DNA from: Bryobacterales bacterium
GTDB taxonomy: Bacteria; Acidobacteriota; Terriglobia; Bryobacterales; Bryobacteraceae
Reading direction: 5' to 3'
DNA: 64,000 nt
NCBI GenBank assembly: GCA_016716385.1
Contig: JADJWL010000026.1
Location: 124,001 to 188,000, forward strand
Both the position numbers and the translations under genes were made by a program. Positions 32,881 through 42,082 of this stretch are shown here, piece by piece; position 1 is the stretch's first letter; the number at the start of each line of letters is the position of its first letter. The notes under the pieces are model-generated. The model was not told the origin of the DNA, did not search any database, and saw nothing but the letters and a program-made list of their open reading frames with translations.

Positions 32881-34358
32881 AGGGCGTCGGATTGGCCCTG
32901 GTGGCGGCCCTCGCCGCCTTGCCCGCCGCGCCGCAGCAGCTTGCGAAGCACCCGCGGGAACTGCGGTTCGATGAGCGCCAATTTACGCCTCCGAAGGCCG
33001 CCGACTTCCAGCACAAGCTGGCCAACGGCGCGGTGGCGTTTCTTGTCGAAGATCACGAGTTCCCATTGGTCAATGTCGAGGTGATCATCCGCACGGGAGG
33101 CTATCTGGAGCCTCCGGAGAAAGCGGGGCTCGCCGGACTGACCGGGTCACAGATCCGTAGCGGGGGGACGCGGAACAAGCCGCCGGAGGTGTTCGACGAG
33201 GAAGCGGCGTTTCTGGCCGCGAGTCTCGGTTCGGGCATCGATGACTTCAACGGGTCGGCGAACCTGAACTGCCTGGCCAAGGACATCGACGCCTGCCTCG
33301 CTCTCTTCGCCGAGATGCTGCGCGAACCGGGCTTCGCCGAGCAGCGGCTGCGGCTCGCCAAGAGCCAGATTCTGCAGTCGCTTGAGCAGCGCAACGACCG
33401 CACGGCGGACATCGAGCAGCGGGAGTTCGCCCGCCTGATGCGGGGCGACAAGCATTTCACGGTAGTTCCCACGACCAAAGCGACGCTCGAGTCCATCACG
33501 CGGGACGACATGGCCGCGTTCCACAAGCGCTACTATTACCCGGCGAATTTCGTGTTCGCCGTGTCGGGCGATTTCAAGACGAAGGAGATGCTAGGCAAGC
33601 TGGAGCAGGCGTTCGGCAACTGGCCCAGCCCGCGCATCGCCGTGCCGCCCGTGCCGAAACCGCAGCACACACCGAAGCCCGGGGTCTATGCGGTCAACAA
33701 AGCGGGTGTGAACCAGGGACGCGTCCGGATGGGACACATGGGAGTCACCGAAGCCAACCCGGACCATCTGGGACTCGCGGTGATGAACGGCATTTTGGGC
33801 GGGGATGCCTTCACGTCGCGCATCACCAATCGGGTCCGCTCGGACGAAGGGCTCGCCTACTCGGCGGGTTCATCGTTTCCCGCCGGCGTGTATTACGAGA
33901 GCGTGTTTGTGGCCGGGTTCCAGTCGAAGAGCGAGACGGTCGCCCAGGCGATCGAAATTGTGCGAGAAGAAATCGGGCGCATGAAGACCGCTCCGGTCAA
34001 GGCGGAAGAACTGAATACGGCCAAGGCGAAGGCGATCGAATCCCTGCCCCTGCGGTTCGCCACCGCCGGGCAGAAGGCGTCCCTGTTCGCCAACGACTAC
34101 TACACGCGCCGTCCGGCCGACTACTGGCAGAAGTACACGGAACGGATCCGCACGCTCACGCCGGAGAGTATCCAGCAGCTCGCGGCGAAGTACCTGCACC
34201 CCGACAGGCTGGTTGTGCTGGTTGTCGGCGACGTCGACGGCATCCTGAAGGGGCACCCGGACAGGCCTCAGCATTCGCTCGCAAAGATCGCCGGGGAGGC
34301 GGGCATCACGCGGATCCCGCTTCCTGATCCGCTCACCATGGTGTACCCCGCCGAGTAG
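32877..34358 (+). CDS. M16 family peptidase homologue, non-catalytic partner
   Basis: This exported protein of 493 residues has a signal peptide (KGVGLALVAALAALPAAP) and the two-domain M16 fold (FQHKLANGAVAFLVEDHEFPLVNVEVIIRTGGYLEPPEKAGLAGL...). Where HxxEH should be, it reads TGSQIRSGGT, so zinc cannot bind. The C-terminal half keeps RVRSDEGLAYSAGSSF, the Arg/Tyr-type substrate-holding region of the partner subunit. The GTG start overlaps the previous stop by 4 bases, so the pair is made in equal amounts. Confidence 0.88.
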   Translation: MKGVGLALVAALAALPAAPQQLAKHPRELRFDERQFTPPKAADFQHKLANGAVAFLVEDHEFPLVNVEVIIRTGGYLEPPEKAGLAGLTGSQIRSGGTRNKPPEVFDEEAAFLAASLGSGIDDFNGSANLNCLAKDIDACLALFAEMLREPGFAEQRLRLAKSQILQSLEQRNDRTADIEQREFARLMRGDKHFTVVPTTKATLESITRDDMAAFHKRYYYPANFVFAVSGDFKTKEMLGKLEQAFGNWPSPRIAVPPVPKPQHTPKPGVYAVNKAGVNQGRVRMGHMGVTEANPDHLGLAVMNGILGGDAFTSRITNRVRSDEGLAYSAGSSFPAGVYYESVFVAGFQSKSETVAQAIEIVREEIGRMKTAPVKAEELNTAKAKAIESLPLRFATAGQKASLFANDYYTRRPADYWQKYTERIRTLTPESIQQLAAKYLHPDRLVVLVVGDVDGILKGHPDRPQHSLAKIAGEAGITRIPLPDPLTMVYPAE

Positions 34359-34369
34359 CGAGGGGTAGA

Positions 34370-36808
34370 ATGGAGAACGTGTCGATTGCCAAGGTCGTCG
34401 TGTGCCTTGGAGCCGCCGTGCTCCTCGGCCACGCACAAACCGCGCCCAGTCTCCAGCTCTCCCGCTACAGCTTGTCGTTCACGGCCCCGCTGAACGGCGA
34501 CGATTCGGAAGCTCAGGTCATCACGCTCACCTCGTCCGACGGCTCGCCCATCGAGTTCACGGTGAATACCGACGGCGGCGAGCCGACCATCCCGGCGATG
34601 GGCTGGCTCAAGGTGAGACCAGGCGAGACAGCCAGCGTCTCGACACCCGCGCGTCTCGTTGTGTCGGCGGACCCGCTGTTTCTGCAGTCCGGGACGTACA
34701 GGGCGCGGATCCGGCTCACGGCATCGCGTTCGGCGCAGCAGCAGATCTTTGTCCCGATTGAGTTCACGGTGGAGCGGCGCGACCCGCAACTCTTCGTGTT
34801 TCCCCAGGCGCTCCGGTACACGGCGCGAGCCAGCCGCGAGCCGATCGAGCGCACCATCTACCTGCGCAACACGGGCGGCGGCCCGCAGATCAATTTCACG
34901 GCGTCGGTTGTCGGGCAGTCGCCTTGGATCACTTCCGTGACGCCGGCGAGCGCGGTCACGCGGCGCAACGAAGTGGTGGCGGTACGGGTCCTGGTGGATC
35001 CGTCGCGGGTCTCCGGGCGGGCTGCGCGCGCCGCCATCCGCATCGCATCGGCAGCCGGTACGGTGGACGTGCCGGTGTCCGTCTTCGTCGGCGATCCCGA
35101 CCCGGCGATCGGAACGAACGTGAGCGGCGTGCAATTCGAGATGATCCAGGGCGAAGGCACGCCTGTCCGGCGCGGTGTCGGTGTGCTGAACCTGGGCGGC
35201 GGCACGCTGAACTGGACGGCGCGCGTGATTCGCGGGCAGAACTGGCTGTCGATCGACCGCGAGGCGGGTTCCGCCACGCCCGAAGCCGCCGGATCGATCA
35301 CGCTCTTTACTGGCGACAGGAGCCTTCCCGCCGGCTCGCACCATGGCGTTGTCGAACTGCGCTCGCCCGAAGCGGAGAATTCGCCGCAGTACATCGTCGC
35401 CGTCGTGAACGTGATTGCGAGGAACGTCCAGGCACGGCCGGCGCCGTCACCCTCGGGCATGTTCTTTACGGCCGTAGAAGGCGGGGCAGCCCCCGCACCG
35501 CAGCGAATCCAGGTGTTCACCAGCAGCCCGACGCAGGTGGGCTATCAGGGCGCGGGCCGCGCGGACGACCTGGGCCGGTGGATCAGCGTGCAACCGCCTG
35601 TCGGTACGGCGACGACCGTGAGGCCGGGCCAGGTGGATGTGATCGTCAACCCGGCCGGATTGCGGGCGGGGGTGTACACGGGCGAGGTCAGTGTAACGCT
35701 GTCCACGCTGGAGATGCGCGTCGTCAACATCACCCTTGTCGTGCAGCCGCGTCCGGGCGCCGCGGCGGCCAAGCAGACCCGTCATGCCGACGGGTGCACG
35801 CCTACGCGCCTGGCGCTCGTCCATACGGGCCTCGTCTCGAATTTCCAGACTCCGGTGGGCTGGCCGACGCCGCTCGTCGTGCGGGTCAGCAATGACTGCG
35901 GGACCGCGGTGACGGACGCGCAGGTGATCGCCAGCTTCACGAACGGCGATCCTCCGCTCGTGATGAATCTGACGAATCCGGCGCAGGGTTTGTACTCGGG
36001 GACCTGGGTGCCGGTGAACCAGCGCGCGCAGGTCACGGTGGATGCGCGGGCGACGGCAGGGAACCTGCCTCCCGCGACGGCGCAGTTGATCGGCAATGTC
36101 CCGCCGAATCGCGCGCCGATCCTGTTTGAGAACGGCACGTTGAGCACGTTCAACCCGGTGGTCGGGGCCCCGCTTGCCCCGGGTACGGCGGTCCAGATCT
36201 TCGGATCCGACCTGGCCGCGGACACGGTCGCGCCGGGGGCCGTGCCGCTCCCGATCGAGTTCCGGAATACCGCGGTCCTGGTGGGTGGCATTCAGGCGCC
36301 TCTTTATTTCGTCAGCCCCGGTCAGGTGAATGTGCAACTGCCGGCGGAACTGGAACCGGACCGGCAGCATGCCATCCTGGTGGTGGCGAACAACCAGGTG
36401 ACGGCGCCGGACCAGATCAACATCGCCCGCGCCGCCCCGGGACTCCTCGCGTTTCCCGATGGCCGGGTGATCGCGCAGTACCCCGACGACGGCACGTTCG
36501 CCCGCCCGGAGCGGCCCGCGCGGCGGGACAGCGTCCTCACTCTGTACCTGACGGGCATGGGACCCACGAACCCGCCGGTGGCAAGCGGGACGGCGTCGCC
36601 GGCCGACCCACTCGGACGGGTCAACGCCACGGTGCGGCTCGGTGGTCGTGAGATCACCCCGCTGTTTGCCGGACTGACCCCCGGCTTCGTCGGGCTCTAC
36701 CAGGTGAATTTCCAGATTCCTGCCGATAGTTCTACGGGCGAACTGCGACTGACGGTCACGCAGGACGGCATCAGCAGCAACGAAACGACTCTGACTGTCC
36801 AGGAATAA
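34370..36808 (+). CDS. TIGR03437-domain exported surface protein, 812 residues
   Basis: The N-terminus holds a signal peptide (VVVCLGAAVLLGHAQ). Three to four Ig-like/BACON-like repeats of about 100 residues follow, with motifs such as WLSIDREAGSATPEAAGSITLF and WISVQPPVGTATTVRPGQVDV. The C-terminal 220 residues are the Solibacter TIGR03437 domain (PGTAVQIFGSDLA, YFVSPGQVNVQLP, LYLTGMGPTNPPV, GLTPGFVGLYQVNFQIP). The function of the domain is unknown; it probably retains proteins at the cell surface. A TAGAAT hexamer overlaps the ATG, so transcription may be leaderless from a GTG at 34379. The gene ends 7 bases before the next, related giant gene. Confidence 0.85.
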   Translation: MENVSIAKVVVCLGAAVLLGHAQTAPSLQLSRYSLSFTAPLNGDDSEAQVITLTSSDGSPIEFTVNTDGGEPTIPAMGWLKVRPGETASVSTPARLVVSADPLFLQSGTYRARIRLTASRSAQQQIFVPIEFTVERRDPQLFVFPQALRYTARASREPIERTIYLRNTGGGPQINFTASVVGQSPWITSVTPASAVTRRNEVVAVRVLVDPSRVSGRAARAAIRIASAAGTVDVPVSVFVGDPDPAIGTNVSGVQFEMIQGEGTPVRRGVGVLNLGGGTLNWTARVIRGQNWLSIDREAGSATPEAAGSITLFTGDRSLPAGSHHGVVELRSPEAENSPQYIVAVVNVIARNVQARPAPSPSGMFFTAVEGGAAPAPQRIQVFTSSPTQVGYQGAGRADDLGRWISVQPPVGTATTVRPGQVDVIVNPAGLRAGVYTGEVSVTLSTLEMRVVNITLVVQPRPGAAAAKQTRHADGCTPTRLALVHTGLVSNFQTPVGWPTPLVVRVSNDCGTAVTDAQVIASFTNGDPPLVMNLTNPAQGLYSGTWVPVNQRAQVTVDARATAGNLPPATAQLIGNVPPNRAPILFENGTLSTFNPVVGAPLAPGTAVQIFGSDLAADTVAPGAVPLPIEFRNTAVLVGGIQAPLYFVSPGQVNVQLPAELEPDRQHAILVVANNQVTAPDQINIARAAPGLLAFPDGRVIAQYPDDGTFARPERPARRDSVLTLYLTGMGPTNPPVASGTASPADPLGRVNATVRLGGREITPLFAGLTPGFVGLYQVNFQIPADSSTGELRLTVTQDGISSNETTLTVQE

Positions 36809-36815
36809 TCCAACT

Positions 36816-39800
36816 ATGAGATTTCGCATCGCGGGGACCCTGGCCTGGCTGCCCCTACTCGCCGCCCCGCTTCTGGCGCAACCCCTAATTCAGCCGGCGT
36901 CCCTGGAGAATGGCGTATCGGGCGTCCCGTACTATGTGGAATTGTACTTTGACCCGCCGGCGGCGCCAGGCATCTACAACTTCTTCGTCAGCTCCGGCTC
37001 CCTGCCTCCCAATTATTCACTCAGTCCGCACCCCAACAACCCGACGCGGGCGATCCTATCCGGCACCACCGCCGTGTCTGGCCAGGAGTTCGATTTTACG
37101 GTAACCGCGCAGGGACCGCAGACCGTTCCTTCACGCGATTACGTTCTGTATATCGAACCGCCGCTGCCGGTCATGACGACCCCAACACTGCTGCCGAATG
37201 CGACGGTCGGTCAATTTTATGACATTACGCTGCAGGCAAGCTCGGGGGTGCCGCCGTATGTCTGGGAGGTCTTCCCCGGATTCTTCCTGCCTCCGGGGCT
37301 CTTCCTTCCAGGCGAGCAGCCAGGCCGCTTCGCCGGGACACCCGCTGCCGTCGGCGTGTTTCAGTTCCCGATCCGGCTCGGCGACTCGCTGGAGCGATTC
37401 GTCGGCCCGATCTGGTTGACGCTCCGTGTGAATCCGCAGGGGCCACCGCTGGAGATTACAACCGCGTCCCCGCTGCCCGGCGCGACCGCCGGTGCGAATT
37501 ATTCGGTTCAATTCGGGGCGACCGGGGGGACGACACCGTACACCTGGAGTCTCGCGCAGGGGACCATGCCAAGCGGGTTGAGCCTGTCCTCCACCGGGGC
37601 GCTGAGCGGCACGCCCACGGCTCCCGGCGCGTTCGCTTTCGTGATCCGCGCCAACGATTCCACGACGTTTGAGACTACCAAGAGCTTCCAACTCACCGTA
37701 GCTCCGGCTGGGGCTGGACAGCTGACCATCAACACGTCTTCGCCGCTGCCGCCTGGGACCGTGGGAACCCCGTACTCGCAAGTGTTGAGCGCGAGCGGAG
37801 GCGTCGGGCCGTATGCCTGGAGCATTGCCCAGGGGAACCTGCCTCCGGGAGTCATTCTCTCGCCCTCCGGCGGGATCGCAGGCACCCCTGGCACTTCGGG
37901 TACCTTCGGATTTGTCGCGCGCGTCACCGACGCGGCGCAGAACAGCGTGACGAAGACCCTGAGCCTGACGATCAACCCGCCAGGGACCGGTCCGCTGACC
38001 ATTCTTACCGGCTCTCCCCTGCCGGCCGGTGTCGTGGGGACGTTGTACCAACAGGCGCTCCAGGCCTCGGGAGGCGCGACGCCCTACGTGTGGTCGGTCG
38101 TGCAGGGAACTCTGCCGCCCGGGCTCTCGCTGTCGCCCTCCGGCCTGATCACTGGCACGCCAACCGCGGAAGGGACCGCGGGATTCGTCGTCCAGGTGGG
38201 AGACGCGGTTGAGGCAACAGCGACGCGGAACTTCACCCTGACGATCACGTCGACCGCCAGCCTGCTCACGATCACGAGCACCTCGCCTCTGCCTCCGGCC
38301 ACTCTCGGCGAGGCGTACGGATTCCAGTTCGCGGCAACCGGCGGATCGCCGCCCTATGTGTGGAGCGCGCCCGAAGGCCTGCCTTCGGGCTTTACGCTGA
38401 CCCAGGCGGGGTTCCTGACGGGGGTTCTCCAGCAGGGAGGACAGTTCGAGATCACGGTACGGGTGACCGACGCGGTCAATACTCTTGTCACACGCGTCTT
38501 CATCCTGCCCGGTCCGCTGCCCCTGACGATTACGAATCCCTCGCAGCTTCCGGCGGGTGCGGTGAATACGCCGTACACGTTTGATTTTGCATCCAGCGGC
38601 GGACAGCCGCCGTTCGTCTGGACCGTTGCGGGCGGGCAGACCCCGCCCGGTCTGAACCTGAGCGAGTCCGGGCGCTTCAGCGGCACCCCGCAGACCCAGG
38701 GATCATTCGCCTTCACGGTTCAGGTGCGGGACTCCGCCCAGCGCGCCGCGTCGCAGGTCTTTCTCATCTCGATCGGCGCCGCCGTGCCGCCGATTGACTT
38801 CACGTCGCGGAACCTGTCGTTCACCGCGTTTGTCAACGGCGACTCGCCGCCGGCGCAGACGTTCGACGTGGTGTCGGCGGCGCCCGCGGGGTTCGCGCTG
38901 ACTCTCGATGGAGGGCTGCCGGGTTCTGCTCCGCCCTCCTGGATGATTGTGACGCTGCGCAACGGCCGCACTCCGGCGACCATTACGGTCGAAGCGCGTC
39001 CACAGGGACTGCTGGCCGGGACCTACTCGGGCCGCGTGCTGGCCACCAGCTCCTCGGGCCAGGAGTTGCGCCTCGTCGTCACGCTGACGGTGCGGGCCGA
39101 GCCGCCCCGCCTCAGCGCGGCGCCGGAGTTCGTGCGGTTCATCGCAACCCCGGCGATCCGGACCTCGGAACGGCTTCTGACCGTGCGGAACCTGGGCGGC
39201 GGCAACCCGGTCGCACTGAGTGTGCGGCTTGACCCCGCCGTGCCCTGGCTGACTGTCGCGCCGCAACAGGCGACCATCCAGCCGGATGCGCCGGTCAATC
39301 TGCGGCTCCAGGCCAACGCGGGCAGCCTCACGCCGGGAGGCTACCGGACGGAAGTGGTCATCACTTCCGGCGTATTCGCCGGTCAGGGCGAACCGGTCCG
39401 CGTTCCCGTTCAGTTGGTGGTGCGCCCGCCGGGGCCGGCCATTGAACTCGATACGACAGGCGTCTTTCTTGAATCGCTGGCCAGGGTTGCAGCCACGCGG
39501 CGGCGGACCGTCCGCATCACAAACTCCGGCGACCAGACCCTCAACTGGCGCAGCGAGATCACACAAACCCAAAGCTGGCTGTCCCTGAATCCGTCCAGCG
39601 GGCAGGTTCCGCCCGGCGGTTCCGCAGAAGTGGAACTGGCGGCCAATCCCCTGTCACTTTCCGAAGGAGTGCAGTCGGCCCTGGTGCGCATTATCGACCC
39701 GAACGCGGTGAACGGACCGCGCTTCCTCGTCGCCGTCTTCCGCACCTCAGCGCCACCGGCGGCGCCGCTGCCGGAATTCGATCCGGCCGGACTCGTGTTC

Positions 39801-41135
39801 ACCACGGCGATCGGCGGACCGGTTCCGGCCGCGCAGCGCGTCCGGTTGTTCACGCTTTCGTCGACGCCGGTCGCCTACCAGGCCGCGGCGAACCCGATCG
39901 ACGCGGGACAGTGGCTGGAACTGGCGTCCCCCACCGGGAATGTTTCGGCCCTCACGCCTGTGGACCTGACCGTGCGCGTCAACCCTGCCGGCCTTGCGCC
40001 CGGCGTGTACCAGGGCAGACTCAGCGTCCGTATCGGGACCGGTCAGGTCCGTTCGGGCCTGATCACGCTCATCGTGCGGCCGGCGCTTCCCGCGTCGGAG
40101 GCGCGCGCGGCGGCCGGCTGTACACCGTCGCGGCTGACGCTGACGCCAACGTCGGTCCCAGGGAATTTCGCCGGTGCGGTCGGATGGCCGGTCCCGGTCG
40201 CGCTGCGGCTTCTTGACGACTGCGGCGATCCGGCGGCGTCCGGACAGGTGGTGGTCACGTTCAACAACGGGGATGCGCCACTGCCGCTGTTGCTGAATGA
40301 TCCGGGCAGCGGGGTCTTCACCGGCACCTGGACTCCGGGGCGCGCCGCGTCTCCGCTCGTCATGACCGCGACGGCGACGGCTCCCGGATTCCCCACGCTC
40401 AAGGTGGATGTCGCCGGAACCGTCTCCGCAAACCAGGCCCCGATTCTGGCGCGCAATGGGACTCTGAATAACCTGAACCCGGTGGTCGGCGGGACGCTCG
40501 CGCCGGGCACCGTTGTGCAGGTCTTTGGCTCGAATCTGGCGGCCAGCCAAGCGACGCCTGGCATCCTCCCGCTGCCCGCGACCTTTGGAGGGACCTCGGT
40601 CCTGGTGGGCGGTCTGCAGGCGCCGTTCTATTTTCTGAGCCCGGGCCAGTTGAACGTGCAACTGCCGGTGGAACTCCAGGCGAACCGCGAGCATTCCATC
40701 GTGGTGGCTGCCGGGGGCGGGTACACGCTGCCGGACACGCTTGTCACGACCCCGGTCCAACCGGGTCTGGCGGTCTTCGGCCAAAACCATGTGATTGCCC
40801 AGCGCAGGGATGGCTCGATCGTCCAGCCGGACACCCCCGCACGGCCGGACGAGATCCTCGTGATCTATCTGGTTGGGATGGGCGCCGCCGCAGGCAATGC
40901 CGCCACCGGGCAGGCTGTCCCTGTGGACCCCCTGCCGGTGGCGGAAATCCAGCCCACGGTCACGATCGGGGGCCTGCCTGTCACGGTGTTCTACGCCGGG
41001 CTGACGCCAGGGTTCGTGGGGCTCTATCAGATCAACCTGGCAGTTCCGGTGGCGGCTCCGGATGGCGACCTGACCATCGCCGTGAGCCAGGGTGAGGTCC
41101 CGGCCAATTCCGCCGTTCTCCCGGTCCGCCGTTAG
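36816..41135 (+). CDS. Giant He_PIG-repeat surface protein with TIGR03437 C-terminus
   Basis: This exported protein of 1439 residues has, after its signal peptide, seven tandem Ig-like repeats of about 85-100 residues (roughly residues 25-650). Five of them are clear He_PIG copies with the pattern SPLP...VG..Y...L.A.GG..PY.WS...G.LPPGL.LS..G..SGTP...G...F.V.V.D. BACON-like repeats follow (650-1100), then a linker, and finally TIGR03437 (about 1200-1439: YFLSPGQLNVQLP, GLTPGFVGLYQINLAVP). It is likely a long adhesin or polysaccharide-binding surface fibre. It follows the 812-residue relative by 7 bases and shares its whole C-terminal third, which suggests tandem duplication followed by repeat expansion. 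Confidence 0.88.
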   Translation: MRFRIAGTLAWLPLLAAPLLAQPLIQPASLENGVSGVPYYVELYFDPPAAPGIYNFFVSSGSLPPNYSLSPHPNNPTRAILSGTTAVSGQEFDFTVTAQGPQTVPSRDYVLYIEPPLPVMTTPTLLPNATVGQFYDITLQASSGVPPYVWEVFPGFFLPPGLFLPGEQPGRFAGTPAAVGVFQFPIRLGDSLERFVGPIWLTLRVNPQGPPLEITTASPLPGATAGANYSVQFGATGGTTPYTWSLAQGTMPSGLSLSSTGALSGTPTAPGAFAFVIRANDSTTFETTKSFQLTVAPAGAGQLTINTSSPLPPGTVGTPYSQVLSASGGVGPYAWSIAQGNLPPGVILSPSGGIAGTPGTSGTFGFVARVTDAAQNSVTKTLSLTINPPGTGPLTILTGSPLPAGVVGTLYQQALQASGGATPYVWSVVQGTLPPGLSLSPSGLITGTPTAEGTAGFVVQVGDAVEATATRNFTLTITSTASLLTITSTSPLPPATLGEAYGFQFAATGGSPPYVWSAPEGLPSGFTLTQAGFLTGVLQQGGQFEITVRVTDAVNTLVTRVFILPGPLPLTITNPSQLPAGAVNTPYTFDFASSGGQPPFVWTVAGGQTPPGLNLSESGRFSGTPQTQGSFAFTVQVRDSAQRAASQVFLISIGAAVPPIDFTSRNLSFTAFVNGDSPPAQTFDVVSAAPAGFALTLDGGLPGSAPPSWMIVTLRNGRTPATITVEARPQGLLAGTYSGRVLATSSSGQELRLVVTLTVRAEPPRLSAAPEFVRFIATPAIRTSERLLTVRNLGGGNPVALSVRLDPAVPWLTVAPQQATIQPDAPVNLRLQANAGSLTPGGYRTEVVITSGVFAGQGEPVRVPVQLVVRPPGPAIELDTTGVFLESLARVAATRRRTVRITNSGDQTLNWRSEITQTQSWLSLNPSSGQVPPGGSAEVELAANPLSLSEGVQSALVRIIDPNAVNGPRFLVAVFRTSAPPAAPLPEFDPAGLVFTTAIGGPVPAAQRVRLFTLSSTPVAYQAAANPIDAGQWLELASPTGNVSALTPVDLTVRVNPAGLAPGVYQGRLSVRIGTGQVRSGLITLIVRPALPASEARAAAGCTPSRLTLTPTSVPGNFAGAVGWPVPVALRLLDDCGDPAASGQVVVTFNNGDAPLPLLLNDPGSGVFTGTWTPGRAASPLVMTATATAPGFPTLKVDVAGTVSANQAPILARNGTLNNLNPVVGGTLAPGTVVQVFGSNLAASQATPGILPLPATFGGTSVLVGGLQAPFYFLSPGQLNVQLPVELQANREHSIVVAAGGGYTLPDTLVTTPVQPGLAVFGQNHVIAQRRDGSIVQPDTPARPDEILVIYLVGMGAAAGNAATGQAVPVDPLPVAEIQPTVTIGGLPVTVFYAGLTPGFVGLYQINLAVPVAAPDGDLTIAVSQGEVPANSAVLPVRR

Positions 41136-42082
41136 GGCTTGACGCGGGCGAGGTAGATTGACGTCTTGCCTTCGTGAGACGAGTAGTAGCTCACGTAGAC
41201 GATCCCTTCGTGCAGCACGAGCCCGGCGTAGCTCGTGTCGCCGCCGGAGGGCAACGCCAGCGCTTCGGTGAAGCGAGCGGTCGCCGGATCGAGCCACCCG
41301 AGCGACGTGCGGACTTTTCCGTCGTACAGCCGGGCCGCCACCAGGATCCGGCCGTCCGGCAACCGCAGGGCCTGCGGCCCCCCCAGGCGGACTCCCAGAT
41401 CGCGCCATGCCCACGTCCGGTACGGTGGCTTCGCCGTGCCGATCTGTGCGGTGTTGTCCGTCTGATCGCGGCGCAGGACGATGAGCGCCGTCTCGTCCGG
41501 CAGGAACAGCATCGCGGTTTCGTTCGGATAGCCGCGGCCGAACAGCGTCTTCACGATCGGGTCGAAGCGCTTCCCGTCGTAGCTGCGGTAGAGCCGCGCG
41601 AGACGGGCGTCGCCGGTCGCATAACCGATGCTGTAGGCCAAGCCCCGATGCCACGTCACCCGCCAGAGCCAGAACCCGGGATCTCCGATGGGTTGCGGGT
41701 CTTCCCAGGTGCGGCCATCGTTCGAGTACCACGCCATCGACTGGTGGCGGTGGTCCTTCGGTTCGTGGAGCGCTCCCGCGGTGGTCAACATGAGCCGGCC
41801 CTCGTGGGTCACGGCGAGCTTGGGGTCACGCAAATCGGCGGTGGCCGAAGTCACCAACGCCGCCGAGGACCACGTCCGGGCGTCGCGCGACACCAGGACC
41901 CGGAGCGCGCCATCCGGCGACACGTGTCCCTTTCCTTCGCGAAAGGCACAGAACCATTCGTCCTTGTAGCGGATGAGGTCCGTGAAGGCGTTGTGCGGCG
42001 CCTGATCCCAGATCTTGTCGACGCCAACGAGTTCGAGAGCCGCAGCCGGCCAGACGGCCAGGAGGGCAACCGCAAGTCTCAC
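41132..42082 (-). CDS. Exported sialidase-like six-bladed propeller
   Basis: This 316-residue protein has a short signal peptide (MRLAVALLAVWPAAA). The fold is a neuraminidase-type propeller. An Arg near the start (FCAFREGKGH) resembles the FRIP-type arginine, and Asp-box-like turns appear as SRDARTWS and SNDGRTWE. It could cut or bind sialic acid-like or other acidic sugars; many acidobacterial members act on unknown glycans. Its start overlaps the stop of the radical SAM gene (ATGA), so both are one operon. Its stop overlaps the convergent giant surface gene by 4 bases. Confidence 0.72.
   Translation of the reverse strand: MRLAVALLAVWPAAALELVGVDKIWDQAPHNAFTDLIRYKDEWFCAFREGKGHVSPDGALRVLVSRDARTWSSAALVTSATADLRDPKLAVTHEGRLMLTTAGALHEPKDHRHQSMAWYSNDGRTWEDPQPIGDPGFWLWRVTWHRGLAYSIGYATGDARLARLYRSYDGKRFDPIVKTLFGRGYPNETAMLFLPDETALIVLRRDQTDNTAQIGTAKPPYRTWAWRDLGVRLGGPQALRLPDGRILVAARLYDGKVRTSLGWLDPATARFTEALALPSGGDTSYAGLVLHEGIVYVSYYSSHEGKTSIYLARVKP

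Noticed and set aside
39747..41732. Very long antisense open frame (661 codons, minus strand)
   Set aside because: It lies opposite the giant surface protein and runs on into the other reading frame of the sialidase gene. It is rich in Arg and Gly with no domain, a typical GC-driven shadow frame.
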